A stretch of 64,000 bases of DNA from Aureibacter tunicatorum (GTDB lineage: Bacteria; Bacteroidota; Bacteroidia; Cytophagales; Cyclobacteriaceae): assembly GCF_036492635.1 (NCBI RefSeq), contig NZ_AP025307.1:231323-295322 (forward strand), written 5' to 3'. The notes beneath the pieces were generated by a model. That model was not told the origin of the DNA and did not search any database. It saw only the letters and a program-made list of their open reading frames with translations. The translations under genes were made by a program, and so were the position numbers. Positions 1 to 8,503 of the stretch are shown one piece after another. Position 1 is the stretch's first letter. Every line of letters begins with the position of its first letter.

Positions 1-222
1 GATTATCTAACCGCATGTTATGGCGAATGCCCAAAAAACAGATTCGGAAGAACAGACAAAGGCGAAAAGCAAGCTTATTTGTGCGAAGGGTATTATAAAT
101 ATTTCGATCATATAGCTCCATATATGCATGTCATGAGGTCTCTAATTGCAATGAAAAAGCCAGCCTCTGAGATAATGGAGCTTATCCGAAAACAAGAGAA
201 AAAAGAAAAGAGCAAAAAGTAG
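1..222 (+). CDS. C-terminus of anaerobic sulfatase-maturase-like radical SAM/SPASM protein (partial)
   Basis: The first 73 codons read open to a TAG stop with no start in the window, so this is the 3' end of a longer gene. The visible tail holds a Cys-rich stretch (CYGECPKNRF near residues 6-15, then YLCEGYYKYF near 26-35) followed by HIAPYMHVM. This matches the C-terminal SPASM region of anaerobic sulfatase-maturating enzymes (AslB/anSME), whose late cysteines bind an auxiliary iron-sulfur cluster. Family members oxidise a Cys or Ser of sulfatases to formylglycine in the cytoplasm. The Lys-rich tail (KKEKSKK) is ordinary. The radical SAM CxxxCxxC core lies outside the window, so another SPASM maturase cannot be excluded. 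No sulfatase gene is visible here. Confidence 0.75.
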   Translation, partial: DYLTACYGECPKNRFGRTDKGEKQAYLCEGYYKYFDHIAPYMHVMRSLIAMKKPASEIMELIRKQEKKEKSKK

Positions 223-392
223 TGTTTATTTGTGATTTTATAAAAGAGCGATGGGTATTTTAAAAATATTTTCTTCGCTTTTTTTGTTTATAATGCAATA
301 AAACTATTCTCATAAATAACTTTTTAAAGTAAAAATTAAATTTAATTGCAAAAATTTAATTTAAATTATTTTTATAATTTTTTATATTTTCG

Positions 393-400
393 TACCTTTG
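393..400 (+). promoter_or_regulatory. Bacteroidota-type -7 promoter element TAnnTTTG
   Basis: TACCTTTG matches the Bacteroidota -7 consensus TAnnTTTG and lies about 45 bases upstream of the ATG at 446 in very AT-rich DNA. No TTG sits at the expected -33 distance; the nearest upstream TTG is at 346-348, too far away. The call is therefore based on the -7 box alone. Confidence 0.4.
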
Positions 401-445
401 TATGGTCTTATAGAACATATTATTTAATTTTTTAACACACTACCT

Positions 446-1258
446 ATGCTAAAATTATCTAAATACGATGCGTTGACTTGCATTGATAAGTGGGAAAAGC
501 TTGTTGGCAATAACCGCTTGAACATACTTGATTTGATAAAAGCGAATCATATTTTTTTTATAAGCCGTGAAACTTATAATGAACTTGACATTAGTGATAG
601 TGTATTGTTTTTTGCTGCTTATTTAGGGGTGAAATCGGAGGTAAGCAATGAGGATAAGTTAATTTTAATATACAAAGTATTAGACCCGGATACATTGTTG
701 CCTATTGAGACAGACAACTATTGTTATTCTATTTTAGAGCCTAATAGAGGCAAAACGACTTTTTCTTTTAGAAAGATAGTAGAGGATAGTGTAGTTATGA
801 ATGAAGACTGTTCAATGGATAGGCATGTCTCAAATGAAGAATATATCAAAGGAACACTTTGCAATATTGATCTTTCACCAAAAGATGTTTATACTCAGAT
901 AAAAAAATGGAATTCCTTAAAAAACAATTGGGTTATTAAAACGGATTCTTCAAACATAATGACAAGGTTTATTATTCCAATGAAAGAATTGGATCGTGAG
1001 TTTGAAAATACTGATGTAAATAATGTAAAGCTATTTTTTGGATTAAAGATGGATGAGGTTTTTGACACTTATTTTCCAACGATGATTCTGAAGGCGGAAG
1101 AGTTTTCTGGTTTAAATAAGATTCAAAAATCAGTTTCTTTAGGTAATGATTCAGATAAGTCAAAAAGCAGACCTGTAGGGCCGCCACAAAGAAAAGGATA
1201 TAAAAATGGACAGGCTGGGGATACGATTACGCCATGCCCTCCAGTTTGTACACCATAA
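446..1258 (+). CDS. Hypothetical protein with internal duplication and Pro/Cys C-terminal tail
   Basis: I do not recognise a named family. The 270-residue protein has no signal peptide or membrane segment and starts at a clear ATG behind a TAnnTTTG box. It appears to contain two copies of one domain. Residues about 8-85 and 152-225 share an I-x-x-W-x-x-L-x-x-N opening, an I-P or F-I-S strand, a Leu/Glu helix and a V-x-x-x-(L/A)-(F/Y)-(F/L)-G-(L/V) strand. The C-terminal 35 residues are low-complexity and basic, ending in CPPVCTP. Such two-repeat proteins of unknown role occur in Bacteroidota. It lies just upstream of a signalling operon but is separated from it by a strong hairpin, so co-regulation is not implied. 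Confidence 0.65.
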   Translation: MLKLSKYDALTCIDKWEKLVGNNRLNILDLIKANHIFFISRETYNELDISDSVLFFAAYLGVKSEVSNEDKLILIYKVLDPDTLLPIETDNYCYSILEPNRGKTTFSFRKIVEDSVVMNEDCSMDRHVSNEEYIKGTLCNIDLSPKDVYTQIKKWNSLKNNWVIKTDSSNIMTRFIIPMKELDREFENTDVNNVKLFFGLKMDEVFDTYFPTMILKAEEFSGLNKIQKSVSLGNDSDKSKSRPVGPPQRKGYKNGQAGDTITPCPPVCTP

Positions 1259-1266
1259 GTATTATT

Positions 1267-1310
1267 AATAAATAATCAGCGAGAATTTATCTTTTCGTTG
1301 ATTATTTATT
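1267..1310 (+). terminator. Hairpin terminator after the 446-1258 gene
   Basis: A 16-bp stem (arms 1267-1282 and 1295-1310, one G-U pair) with a 12-base loop begins 9 bases after the stop codon. There is no long T-run after the stem, so it may be a processing or stabilising hairpin rather than a classical intrinsic terminator. Confidence 0.55.
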
Positions 1311-1317
1311 AGATTCG

Positions 1318-1995
1318 TTGTTGTATATTTATTTATTTCTAATAAAATTAAAATTTGTGATCACGCAAGCTTTTGATTATTCATATTATATCAAAATTAT
1401 ATTGTTAGTTTCCGCCGTTTTGATTGGAGTTGTGTCATTTAATAGTTTGAAAAATCAGAGACCAATAATAGGCTATTTGATTGTAGCTTTATCGTTGGAA
1501 TTAATATCAAAGTATATTTCACAATTAGGGATAAGTAATTGGTATCTGTTAAAGTATCAGTCAATATCAGAATTATTTTTTTTGAATTTATATTATTTTA
1601 AAGAGTTGTCAAAAACGGAAAAAAAGTATTTTTTTATATTGTTTGCCGTATATTATTCCATTGTTTTTATTTTAAGTATATTTTCTGATAGTTTGGGAAT
1701 ATTGGAAAGAGATTCAGTTCATATTTGGTTCGTTTTAGTTTCAATATATGTATTTGTTTCTTGGCTTTTGGAAAATGAAAAGGTTAATAAAGAAAGAGGA
1801 GATTTTATAATAATGAATATTGGAATATTTGTATACTTCGCAAGTTCTTATTTAGTTTTTAAGTCTCTTGACAATTATTACTTTTTTACAGAAGAAGAAA
1901 ATTTGATTATTTGGTTAATTCCAGCTTTTTCAACAATGTTTTTATATTCATGTTGTATTCGAAGCTTTATTATAAGTAAAAGAGGCAATGAATAA
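1318..1995 (+). CDS. Multi-pass membrane protein, first gene of a signalling operon
   Basis: The protein is very hydrophobic, with about seven predicted membrane segments in up to 225 residues (for example residues 22-43, 48-66, 103-122, 131-148, 162-178 and 195-214) and short polar loops. I do not recognise a family; a 7TM sensory input module is plausible from context. Its end overlaps the histidine kinase start by 8 bases, so the two are translationally coupled. Because the kinase has only one short membrane helix and no sensor domain, this protein could supply the input. The start is uncertain: the reading frame opens at TTG 1318, and GTG 1357 is an alternative; no ATG lies near the N-terminus. 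Confidence 0.7.
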   Translation: MLYIYLFLIKLKFVITQAFDYSYYIKIILLVSAVLIGVVSFNSLKNQRPIIGYLIVALSLELISKYISQLGISNWYLLKYQSISELFFLNLYYFKELSKTEKKYFFILFAVYYSIVFILSIFSDSLGILERDSVHIWFVLVSIYVFVSWLLENEKVNKERGDFIIMNIGIFVYFASSYLVFKSLDNYYFFTEEENLIIWLIPAFSTMFLYSCCIRSFIISKRGNE

Positions 1996-2743
1996 TTTTA
2001 ACGATTTGATTTTTTCAATTTTGGTAGTAATATTTTTTGTTTTTGTTACAATAATTATATTTCTTCTAGCGATTAAAAGAATTAAAGCTGACCAAGCTAG
2101 AATTAAGCAACAGGAGCTTCAACACCAAAAAGAAATTCTAATTAATACAATAAGGGTCCAAGAAGAAGAAAAAAAGAAAATTGCCGCTGAACTGCATGAT
2201 CATTTTGGAGTAAGTTTGAATACGGTTAGAATTCTAATTGAGGAATCTGGTGATTGTATTGAGCCTGTCTTGTTTGATAAAATCAGACATTTGATTCAAA
2301 GAAGCATTAACGATGTAAGAGATCTTTCTCATGAAATATCTCCTCCGATGCTAGAACATTTTGGCATAGAAGCGACATTGCAAGATGTTGCATCTAACCT
2401 GAAGAGTCAATTAAAAATAGAGGTGAAGGTAATCGGAAAAGCGATCCCATATTGGGAAAGTTTACAGCTTTTTAGAATATGTCAAGAATTCATTCAAAAT
2501 ACTCTAAAGCATTCTCAAGCTGAAACTTTAAATATTATTATTAGAAATTCTGATAATTTTCTGTCGATGTCGCTTAATGATGATGGTTGTGGATTTAGGC
2601 TAGGGAAAAAAATTAATAGTAATTTAGGTCATGGGCTGAAAAGCATGAAATCGCGAGCGGAATCAATTTATGGCCAATCAAAAATTGTTTCATCGGAGAG
2701 TAAGGGGACAAGATTTATATTGTTAAAAAAATATGATGACTGA
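1988..2743 (+). CDS. Sensor histidine kinase, HisKA_3/NarL-type (LytS/DegS-like)
   Basis: The 251-residue protein has one N-terminal membrane helix (residues 7-28), a charged coiled-coil-like linker, and a HisKA_3 dimerisation domain. The H box is AAELHDHFGV, with the likely phospho-accepting His at residue 70. It is followed by an N box (EFIQNTLKHS), G1 (DDGCGF) and G2 (GHGLKSM) of the HATPase_c domain. This is the kinase type that pairs with NarL/LuxR response regulators, and one follows with an 11-base overlap. No extracellular or PAS sensor domain is present, so signal input probably comes from the upstream 7TM-like protein. Confidence 0.93.
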   Translation: MNNFNDLIFSILVVIFFVFVTIIIFLLAIKRIKADQARIKQQELQHQKEILINTIRVQEEEKKKIAAELHDHFGVSLNTVRILIEESGDCIEPVLFDKIRHLIQRSINDVRDLSHEISPPMLEHFGIEATLQDVASNLKSQLKIEVKVIGKAIPYWESLQLFRICQEFIQNTLKHSQAETLNIIIRNSDNFLSMSLNDDGCGFRLGKKINSNLGHGLKSMKSRAESIYGQSKIVSSESKGTRFILLKKYDD

Positions 2744-3431
2744 TATAGAGGAAATAAGAATCGGAATTATCGATGATGATGAATTGTTTTGTGAAACGAT
2801 GTCCATGTTGATTTCGAAAAGTGAAAGATTCGTCGTTGAGTTTTATGTGACAAATTCTGAAGATTTAAAGGAGGAGTTGTTAGTAAAGAAGATTGATATA
2901 TTAATATGTGATTTGAAACTCAAAGAAGAGAATGGAATTGATTTATGCAAATCAATCAAGCAAATTTATCAGGATTTAAAACTAATCGGTCTTTCTTCAT
3001 ATTATAAACCAGCTTTTACGGTTTCTATGATAAATCATGGGTTTAATGCTTTTTTGTCTAAGAACTTGGAAAAGAAGGGTATTTATCATGCATTGATTCA
3101 AGTATTTGAAAATGGATTTTATTTCAACAAAGAAGATTATCAGGCAATCAAGCTAGCGGTTGAAAACCAAACGATAAGTGTGTCTATGGACTGTGATATT
3201 AGAAATGATTTAACTGAAATAGATAAGCAGATTTTATTGTTGATAGGAGAACAGATGACTTGCGAACGAATTTCATATACACTAGGCCTTAGCTATGCGG
3301 TTTTTAAGAAACAGTTTGCGGGGCTGCTGAAAAAATTAAAAGCTAATTCAATGTTTGATCTTTTTTTAGCTGGCATGTGTTGCGGAATTGTGGACGAAAA
3401 CAAAGCCTTGAAAGGTTGTGAATCTTACTAG
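2733..3431 (+). CDS. Response regulator, REC plus LuxR-type HTH
   Basis: The 232-residue protein has a receiver domain with the acidic pocket at D14-D16 and the likely phospho-acceptor D60 (sequence LICDLKL). The C-terminal third carries a divergent LuxR/NarL helix-turn-helix beginning LTEIDKQILLLIGEQM and ending in the KLKANSMFDLF recognition region. It is the partner of the overlapping HisKA_3 kinase. Translation can start at ATG 2733 or the adjacent ATG 2736. The gene ends 4 bases inside the stop of the convergent gene on the other strand, with no obvious terminator between them. Targets are unknown. Confidence 0.9.
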   Translation: MMTDIEEIRIGIIDDDELFCETMSMLISKSERFVVEFYVTNSEDLKEELLVKKIDILICDLKLKEENGIDLCKSIKQIYQDLKLIGLSSYYKPAFTVSMINHGFNAFLSKNLEKKGIYHALIQVFENGFYFNKEDYQAIKLAVENQTISVSMDCDIRNDLTEIDKQILLLIGEQMTCERISYTLGLSYAVFKKQFAGLLKKLKANSMFDLFLAGMCCGIVDENKALKGCESY

Positions 3432-6046
3432 CGATTATTTGGCGATAAAGTCATTACAGCCCATTCCGCGAATTTCTCGTCGCTTAATGTTCTTTCTCTT
3501 GTTTGAGGGAAAAACCAGCCTTGCTGATTGTAGGCTGAAAAGTGCGGAAATTTAGTTCTTTCAGGAAGTATAATTCCATTTCTTGAAGGATTTTCAAAGG
3601 TATCGGTGACTCTTTTTAATTCAAAATTCCTCCAGTTCGCCCATGGCATGCCATAAGAATAGAACTCAGACTCTTTTTCGAATTGCCAATCACCCTGCAA
3701 AGCATGCAAAGCTTGTTCAAGCGCTCTCCCAAATCTGATATAAGCTGGAAAAAGAATGAGCTTGCTGCATTCAGGATATTGATCTGCACTTCGTTCAAAA
3801 GTTTCAGATTTACTATCAAGTTCTATTAATTCCCATCCTTCCAGCTCTTCATCTTGAGTTCTTGCGTAAGGGTGCATCTCATAGCCCAATGCCATTCTAG
3901 ATGCTTCTGATGTGAATTTCAGAATTGGAAGACGAATAGTAACATCGCTTCCTGTTCCTCTAGTCTCTTTTCTCGTCAAAGGATTTTTAGATGGTTTAGC
4001 TCGGTCGGGGTTATGAATTTCCACTGTAAAGTCATGTTGTGACTGGTCAGTAGGACTATCTATAAAGATGTGCCTTCCATTATGTTGTTGACTGACTTCG
4101 TTCAATAAATCCCTGCCTCTTCTAAATGTTGACAACTGTCCTAAATAGCCTTTAAGTCTTAACCTATATCTTTCAGGTAAGCGGGCGGATATTTGAAAGT
4201 GAGGACTATCTCCTAGAGTTTTCCAAGGATATGAATCTTGTCTTCTAGGATCTTCATCCTGGTCTAATTGAAATCCGATGGATTGAGCTTGATGAGCAGT
4301 TTCTAATACTATTTCTATTTCATTTTGAATGTGTTCTAATAATTGAAAAACTACGACAGTAAGTTGAGGCATATAGGGAAGTTTTCTTCCTGAATGTTTC
4401 ATCGGTATGATCGAATGATGACTATGCCAGTCATATATTCCTCTTTGCATCTCAATCAAGCAATGAATTCTATTTTGAAAAATATTGCCTTCAGAGTGTT
4501 CTATTGATTCATATTGAATCAAATGTCTATTGAGAAAGTGAACGAGTTTAAGTTCATCTTCATCCAAATTATTAAATCGATCGATTTCCAAGGCGAATTT
4601 TCTGGAAGAAAGATTATTGAATAAGCAAGTTCTATCAGGGGGAAGAGTTGTTGAAAATCCTGAGTTTGTAGCTACGGTTTCTGAATGGTGTGCAGATGTT
4701 TCTTGAGAAGTTTGCTCTTCTCTTGGTATCGCTGCTACGACTACTGTCAAAGGGCTTGGAACCTGATATTCATCTTCATATGCTGTTTCATGGAAGGTTT
4801 GTCCTTGCGTTCTGCTGTACATTTTAATAAAAGGCATTTGGGTGAGTTGCGTATTCATTTTTTCAGCTTTGTAATATGGACTATTATGACCTGTTAGATT
4901 CTCGTCATCCTCCATTTGCATAAGAGTGGGTGAATAGGCTAGGACTTCTTGATCAGTCATGTTTTCGTGACCTTCCATTTGGTACATAGCCATATATTTT
5001 CTCATTTGGTGCCTTTCCATTTCCATTTTTCTTCTCATCAACACACAAACATAATCTTGAGAGTCCATGCTTTCAGCAACGACGCCGGCATGATAATTTC
5101 CTTGTTCGAACAGCCCAATGTCCTCATTATCGCTGCTTCTCATGAAAGTTACAACTGAATCGCCTAAATGAGGTTCAGCAAATTGGTTGATGCCAAATTG
5201 ACGTTCCATTGCAGACAACCGTTTACGGTCATTATAATATGTTTTTTTATATTGACGATCAATGGCTTGGTGTTCAGATCTTTTGATATTCTGAGCCATG
5301 AAATCAAGCAGCACTCTTTTTTGTTTTGGGGCTTTATCGCGAAGTGTAAGATATTTAACAAATCCTCTTAAGCCATTTATGTCACCTTCTAAATTACCTC
5401 CTTCGGATACTATGCCAAATGGTTCATTGAGTTTAATCCCATATGGGCTTTGATTTTCATCTTTTTCAGCGCCAAACATATATCTGCTTGGGTCTGAGCT
5501 CGCGCCTCTAAACATGAAAATAGGAAAAACGGCGTCTTGATTCTCTTTTGGTTGACTACGGTATTTTGGGTCCGGAAGCACTTCAACTTCCCAAAGGAAG
5601 TTTTCATCAATCTGTAATGCGTTGCCTGTTTTATTTAAATAAATTACAGCTTTTTGGGCAACTAGCTTCTTTCCTGTTCTTTCAATTAAAGGATCAATAG
5701 CAAAGAATGATTTTGCTCTATCGCTGGTTTTTAACACGGCCAGACTCAAATCGTCAGAAACTATAAAGTTCATTTCATCGGGAGCAATTCTAACTCTTTC
5801 TTGATCAATATAATGAAGTTCTATGTTTTTTTCTCCTCCGTTAGCCAGTTCAACAGTTTCAGTAGTCTCATTTAGAAAGAGTCTTTGAGCAAATGTTTCT
5901 CTACCAAAAAAATGATATCGATGTTTAGGATCTTTTTTTGCTTCAAAATATGCTTGTACAGGTCCAGCAATCGAAAGAGAATTATTTCGATTGCTCGGTT
6001 TAGGGGAGCGTTTTTTTTCTTTTGAGTTGCAATGATATGTGATCAT
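3428..6046 (-). CDS. Large effector-like protein with degenerate M91-type metalloprotease domain
   Basis: This is an 872-residue protein with no signal peptide or membrane segment. The C-terminal 180 residues resemble M91 (NleD/HopH-like) effector proteases: a GTGSDVTIRLP strand (697-707), FGRALEQALHALQGD (772-786) where family members have a HELIHALH..G zinc helix, and FENPSRNGIILPER (817-830) where they have TENxxRxxxGLPxR. The zinc ligand and catalytic positions appear lost (His-Glu-xx-His reads Arg774-Ala-Leu-Glu-Gln778), so it is probably inactive as a protease. A middle segment (293-340, HAGVVAES) recalls toxin-associated papain-like domains, but weakly. The N-terminal part is unassigned. 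It lies 23 bases downstream of a barrel protein gene on the same strand. Confidence 0.5.
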   Translation of the reverse strand: MITYHCNSKEKKRSPKPSNRNNSLSIAGPVQAYFEAKKDPKHRYHFFGRETFAQRLFLNETTETVELANGGEKNIELHYIDQERVRIAPDEMNFIVSDDLSLAVLKTSDRAKSFFAIDPLIERTGKKLVAQKAVIYLNKTGNALQIDENFLWEVEVLPDPKYRSQPKENQDAVFPIFMFRGASSDPSRYMFGAEKDENQSPYGIKLNEPFGIVSEGGNLEGDINGLRGFVKYLTLRDKAPKQKRVLLDFMAQNIKRSEHQAIDRQYKKTYYNDRKRLSAMERQFGINQFAEPHLGDSVVTFMRSSDNEDIGLFEQGNYHAGVVAESMDSQDYVCVLMRRKMEMERHQMRKYMAMYQMEGHENMTDQEVLAYSPTLMQMEDDENLTGHNSPYYKAEKMNTQLTQMPFIKMYSRTQGQTFHETAYEDEYQVPSPLTVVVAAIPREEQTSQETSAHHSETVATNSGFSTTLPPDRTCLFNNLSSRKFALEIDRFNNLDEDELKLVHFLNRHLIQYESIEHSEGNIFQNRIHCLIEMQRGIYDWHSHHSIIPMKHSGRKLPYMPQLTVVVFQLLEHIQNEIEIVLETAHQAQSIGFQLDQDEDPRRQDSYPWKTLGDSPHFQISARLPERYRLRLKGYLGQLSTFRRGRDLLNEVSQQHNGRHIFIDSPTDQSQHDFTVEIHNPDRAKPSKNPLTRKETRGTGSDVTIRLPILKFTSEASRMALGYEMHPYARTQDEELEGWELIELDSKSETFERSADQYPECSKLILFPAYIRFGRALEQALHALQGDWQFEKESEFYSYGMPWANWRNFELKRVTDTFENPSRNGIILPERTKFPHFSAYNQQGWFFPQTRERTLSDEKFAEWAVMTLSPNNR

Positions 6047-6069
6047 TTAATGAAGGAAGGCATGAAACT

Positions 6070-6681
6070 TTAATCCAGTAATTTGCCGAAGAATTTCGTA
6101 AGCTTGAAGCCGAATGTATAATTCCAGTATTCTTTTCTAATGTCAAAAGCCAATTCTGGAGCTACATAAAAATCATTTGCAATAAATAGGTTGTATTCAA
6201 CGCCTACTTTCCAAACAAACAAATTGTTGTCGCGCTCAAATTCGTACCCTGCTCCTCCGAAAATTTCCAGCCCGCTGATTATATCATAATACACGACCAG
6301 TGATGATACGATGACGTTGTCTCGGGCCAAGATATCGCCACTATGGCTAATCGCATATTTTTCAAGCTCTATGTCATTGATTATACCTATTCCTAATCGA
6401 TTATTGACTTTGTATTGGTAATTTACACCCCATGTCTGCACGTACCGAGGAGACTCGTTGACTGAGCTGACATTTAGACGATTGCTTTGAATTTGATCAA
6501 TGTCATGCTCTGAAATAGATTCTGGTATGAATGTTAATCCATTTAGTATCGAAATAGAATGCCTTTTATATGAATGATGGTGATTTTTTTTAGAGCTTTC
6601 GTGATCGCGGTGATCTGTTTTATTTTGGGCAAAAACCGAAATCGATAGTATTGTAAAGATAATTAGTAATAATTTTGCCAT
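6070..6681 (-). CDS. Outer-membrane beta-barrel protein with His-rich N-terminus
   Basis: The 203-residue protein starts with a signal peptide (MAKLLLIIFTILSISVFAQ) and then a His/Lys-rich linker (residues 22-41, containing HRDHE and HHHS). The remainder alternates polar and hydrophobic residues in barrel-like strands and ends in KFFGKLLD. Members of this small OmpA-like barrel class sit in the outer membrane. The His-rich segment might bind metal, but that is inference. It is the first gene of a two-gene reverse unit with the 872-residue effector-like protein, 23 bases downstream. The two could be co-expressed, although a functional link is not shown. Confidence 0.6.
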   Translation of the reverse strand: MAKLLLIIFTILSISVFAQNKTDHRDHESSKKNHHHSYKRHSISILNGLTFIPESISEHDIDQIQSNRLNVSSVNESPRYVQTWGVNYQYKVNNRLGIGIINDIELEKYAISHSGDILARDNVIVSSLVVYYDIISGLEIFGGAGYEFERDNNLFVWKVGVEYNLFIANDFYVAPELAFDIRKEYWNYTFGFKLTKFFGKLLD

Positions 6682-6758
6682 AAAATTGTGTGTTTATACT
6701 CAATAATGAAGATATTACTTTTTTGTTTTTCAATCATATAACAAATATTAAGATTCGT

Positions 6759-7220
6759 ATGTATAAAGATTTTGACTTTTCAGTTAAGAAGTTCGATCAA
6801 CTGACTGTCAGAGAGCTTTATGAGATAATAAAGCTCAGAGTGGATGTTTTTGTAGTGGAACAAAATTGCCCTTATAATGAATTGGATGGCAAGGATTTTA
6901 AAGCATTGCATTTATTGATGAATGATAAAAATAATGTTCTGGCAGGGTATCTTAGAATATTGCCTGAAGGACTATCATATGAGACGCCTTCATTGGGAAG
7001 GATAGTTATAGCGCCTAATTTTAGAAAAAACAAATTAGGCAGAATACTTGTCCAAAAAGGAATTGATTTTGTTGTTGAAAGTTTTGGAAAGCAGAAAATC
7101 ACAATTGGTGCGCAAGCTGCTTTAGAAAATTTCTATAATGAATTAGGGTTTGTGAAGATTTCCGAAGTATATCTTGAGGATGGAATTCCTCATATGGATA
7201 TGAGGTTTTCTCACAATTGA
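6759..7220 (+). CDS. elaA: GNAT acetyltransferase, ElaA family
   Basis: From ATG 6759 (MYKDFDFSVKKF) the protein is 153 residues, the usual ElaA length. Recognisable parts are LYEIIKLRVDVFVVEQNCPYNELD near the N-terminus, AGYLRILP, and the acetyl-CoA motif A region LGRIVIAPNFRKNKLGRILV, followed by AQAALENFYNELGF. This is the GNAT fold, which transfers acetyl from acetyl-CoA to an amine; the ElaA substrate is unknown. The frame is open upstream to a GTG at 6690, but that extension has no conservation and would reach into the divergent promoter region, so I prefer 6759. Confidence 0.88.
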   Translation: MYKDFDFSVKKFDQLTVRELYEIIKLRVDVFVVEQNCPYNELDGKDFKALHLLMNDKNNVLAGYLRILPEGLSYETPSLGRIVIAPNFRKNKLGRILVQKGIDFVVESFGKQKITIGAQAALENFYNELGFVKISEVYLEDGIPHMDMRFSHN

Positions 7221-7317
7221 TATATTTTTCAAATATGCTTTAATATTTAGAAGAGAAATTTCATAATTATAAAAATTATATATAAATAGATATTATTTTG
7301 AAATAAATAAATATTTT

Positions 7318-8499
7318 ATGTTGAGTCATTCATTCCGCAAAAATCATTTTTTTTGGATTTTTTTATTGACACTAGGATTGTTTTCCTGTAAAAAAAATGA
7401 GCAAAAAGCTTTGCCGCCTTCAAAAGTTGAAGTGGTGAAGATTAAGATTAAAGATGTGCCTATTTATAAAGAATTCGTTGGTCAAGTTTACGGCCAAGTG
7501 GATATTCCAATAAGAGCGCGTGTTGATGGATATTTGGAAGGACTTTACTTCGATGAAGGAAGAAAAGTTAAAAAAGGACAGTTGCTTTATTCTATAGACG
7601 CTCAGCCATTCGAGGCTGAAGTGGCGCAAATGGAAAGCCAACTTGCCGAGGCTAAAATTAGATTAATTAAGAGCAAAAACGATCTTGATAGATATATTCC
7701 ATTGGCCGAGATCAATGCGGTAAGTCAAAGCGATCTTGATGCTGTTGAAGCCGAATATGGAGCTGCGCAGGAGGCAGTAAAAGCGGCTCAGGCTAGTTTA
7801 AGAATTGCTAAGATTAATTTGAGCTATACAAGAATTCATTCGCCAATTAATGGCTTGATTGGTAGAACAAAAGCTAAAGTTGGTGAATATGTAGGACGTG
7901 ACCCGAATCCTGTTATTCTAAACCAAGTTTCAGAGATAGATACTATTCTTGTTCAGTTCTTTATTACTGAAAAAGATTATTTACTAATGGCTAGACGCTA
8001 TATAGTTGAAGGAGAAACTCCTGCTTCCTTGTCTGAAGTTGAAGAAGATGAGGTGTCTCAGAGCACCGACTTAAGCTTGATACTTGCTGATGGATCGACT
8101 TTTGAGTATAAAGGCAAGTTTGATTTTTTGGATAGAGAAGTTGATCCTACTACTGGATCCATATTGGTCCAGGCTTCGTTTCCAAATCCAATCAATTTGA
8201 TCAGGCCGGGACAATTTGCGAAAGTAAAAGCGAATGTAGAGGATATTGAGGGAGCTTATGTTATTCCTCAAAAGTGTGTTGTTAGTTTTCAAGGAAAGAA
8301 CTTTGTCTATGTAGTTGGCAAGGATAATCAGGTCGAGCAAAAAAGCGTGACTTTAGGGCCTAATTACAAGGATTACTCTGTAGTGCTTACAGGACTTGAA
8401 TCAACAGATATGGTTGTGGTTGAAGGGTTGCAAAAAGTTAGAATAGGAGCAACAGTCAACCCTGTAGAGGTAGAGTTCAAGTCAAATTACGTGGAATAA
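7318..8499 (+). CDS. RND efflux periplasmic adaptor (AcrA/MexA family) lipoprotein
   Basis: The 393-residue membrane-fusion protein has a lipobox LFSC with Cys24, so it is anchored as a lipoprotein. It has the expected order: a half-lipoyl segment (ARVDGYLEGLYFDEGRKVKKG), an alpha-helical hairpin with the QxxLxxAxxxL pattern (about 95-160), the second half-lipoyl segment (IHSPINGLIGRTKAKVGEYV), and beta-barrel and membrane-proximal domains to the end. It bridges the inner-membrane pump and the outer-membrane channel encoded next (5-base gap to the pump gene). Length and domain order are normal for HAE1-type tripartite pumps. Substrates cannot be predicted. Confidence 0.95.
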   Translation: MLSHSFRKNHFFWIFLLTLGLFSCKKNEQKALPPSKVEVVKIKIKDVPIYKEFVGQVYGQVDIPIRARVDGYLEGLYFDEGRKVKKGQLLYSIDAQPFEAEVAQMESQLAEAKIRLIKSKNDLDRYIPLAEINAVSQSDLDAVEAEYGAAQEAVKAAQASLRIAKINLSYTRIHSPINGLIGRTKAKVGEYVGRDPNPVILNQVSEIDTILVQFFITEKDYLLMARRYIVEGETPASLSEVEEDEVSQSTDLSLILADGSTFEYKGKFDFLDREVDPTTGSILVQASFPNPINLIRPGQFAKVKANVEDIEGAYVIPQKCVVSFQGKNFVYVVGKDNQVEQKSVTLGPNYKDYSVVLTGLESTDMVVVEGLQKVRIGATVNPVEVEFKSNYVE

Positions 8500-8503
8500 G
8501 GCT

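Noticed and set aside
6690..6758. GTG-started N-terminal extension of the ElaA-like protein
   Set aside because: The extension is hydrophobic and not conserved in the family, and lies in the divergent promoter region; ATG 6759 gives the usual length.
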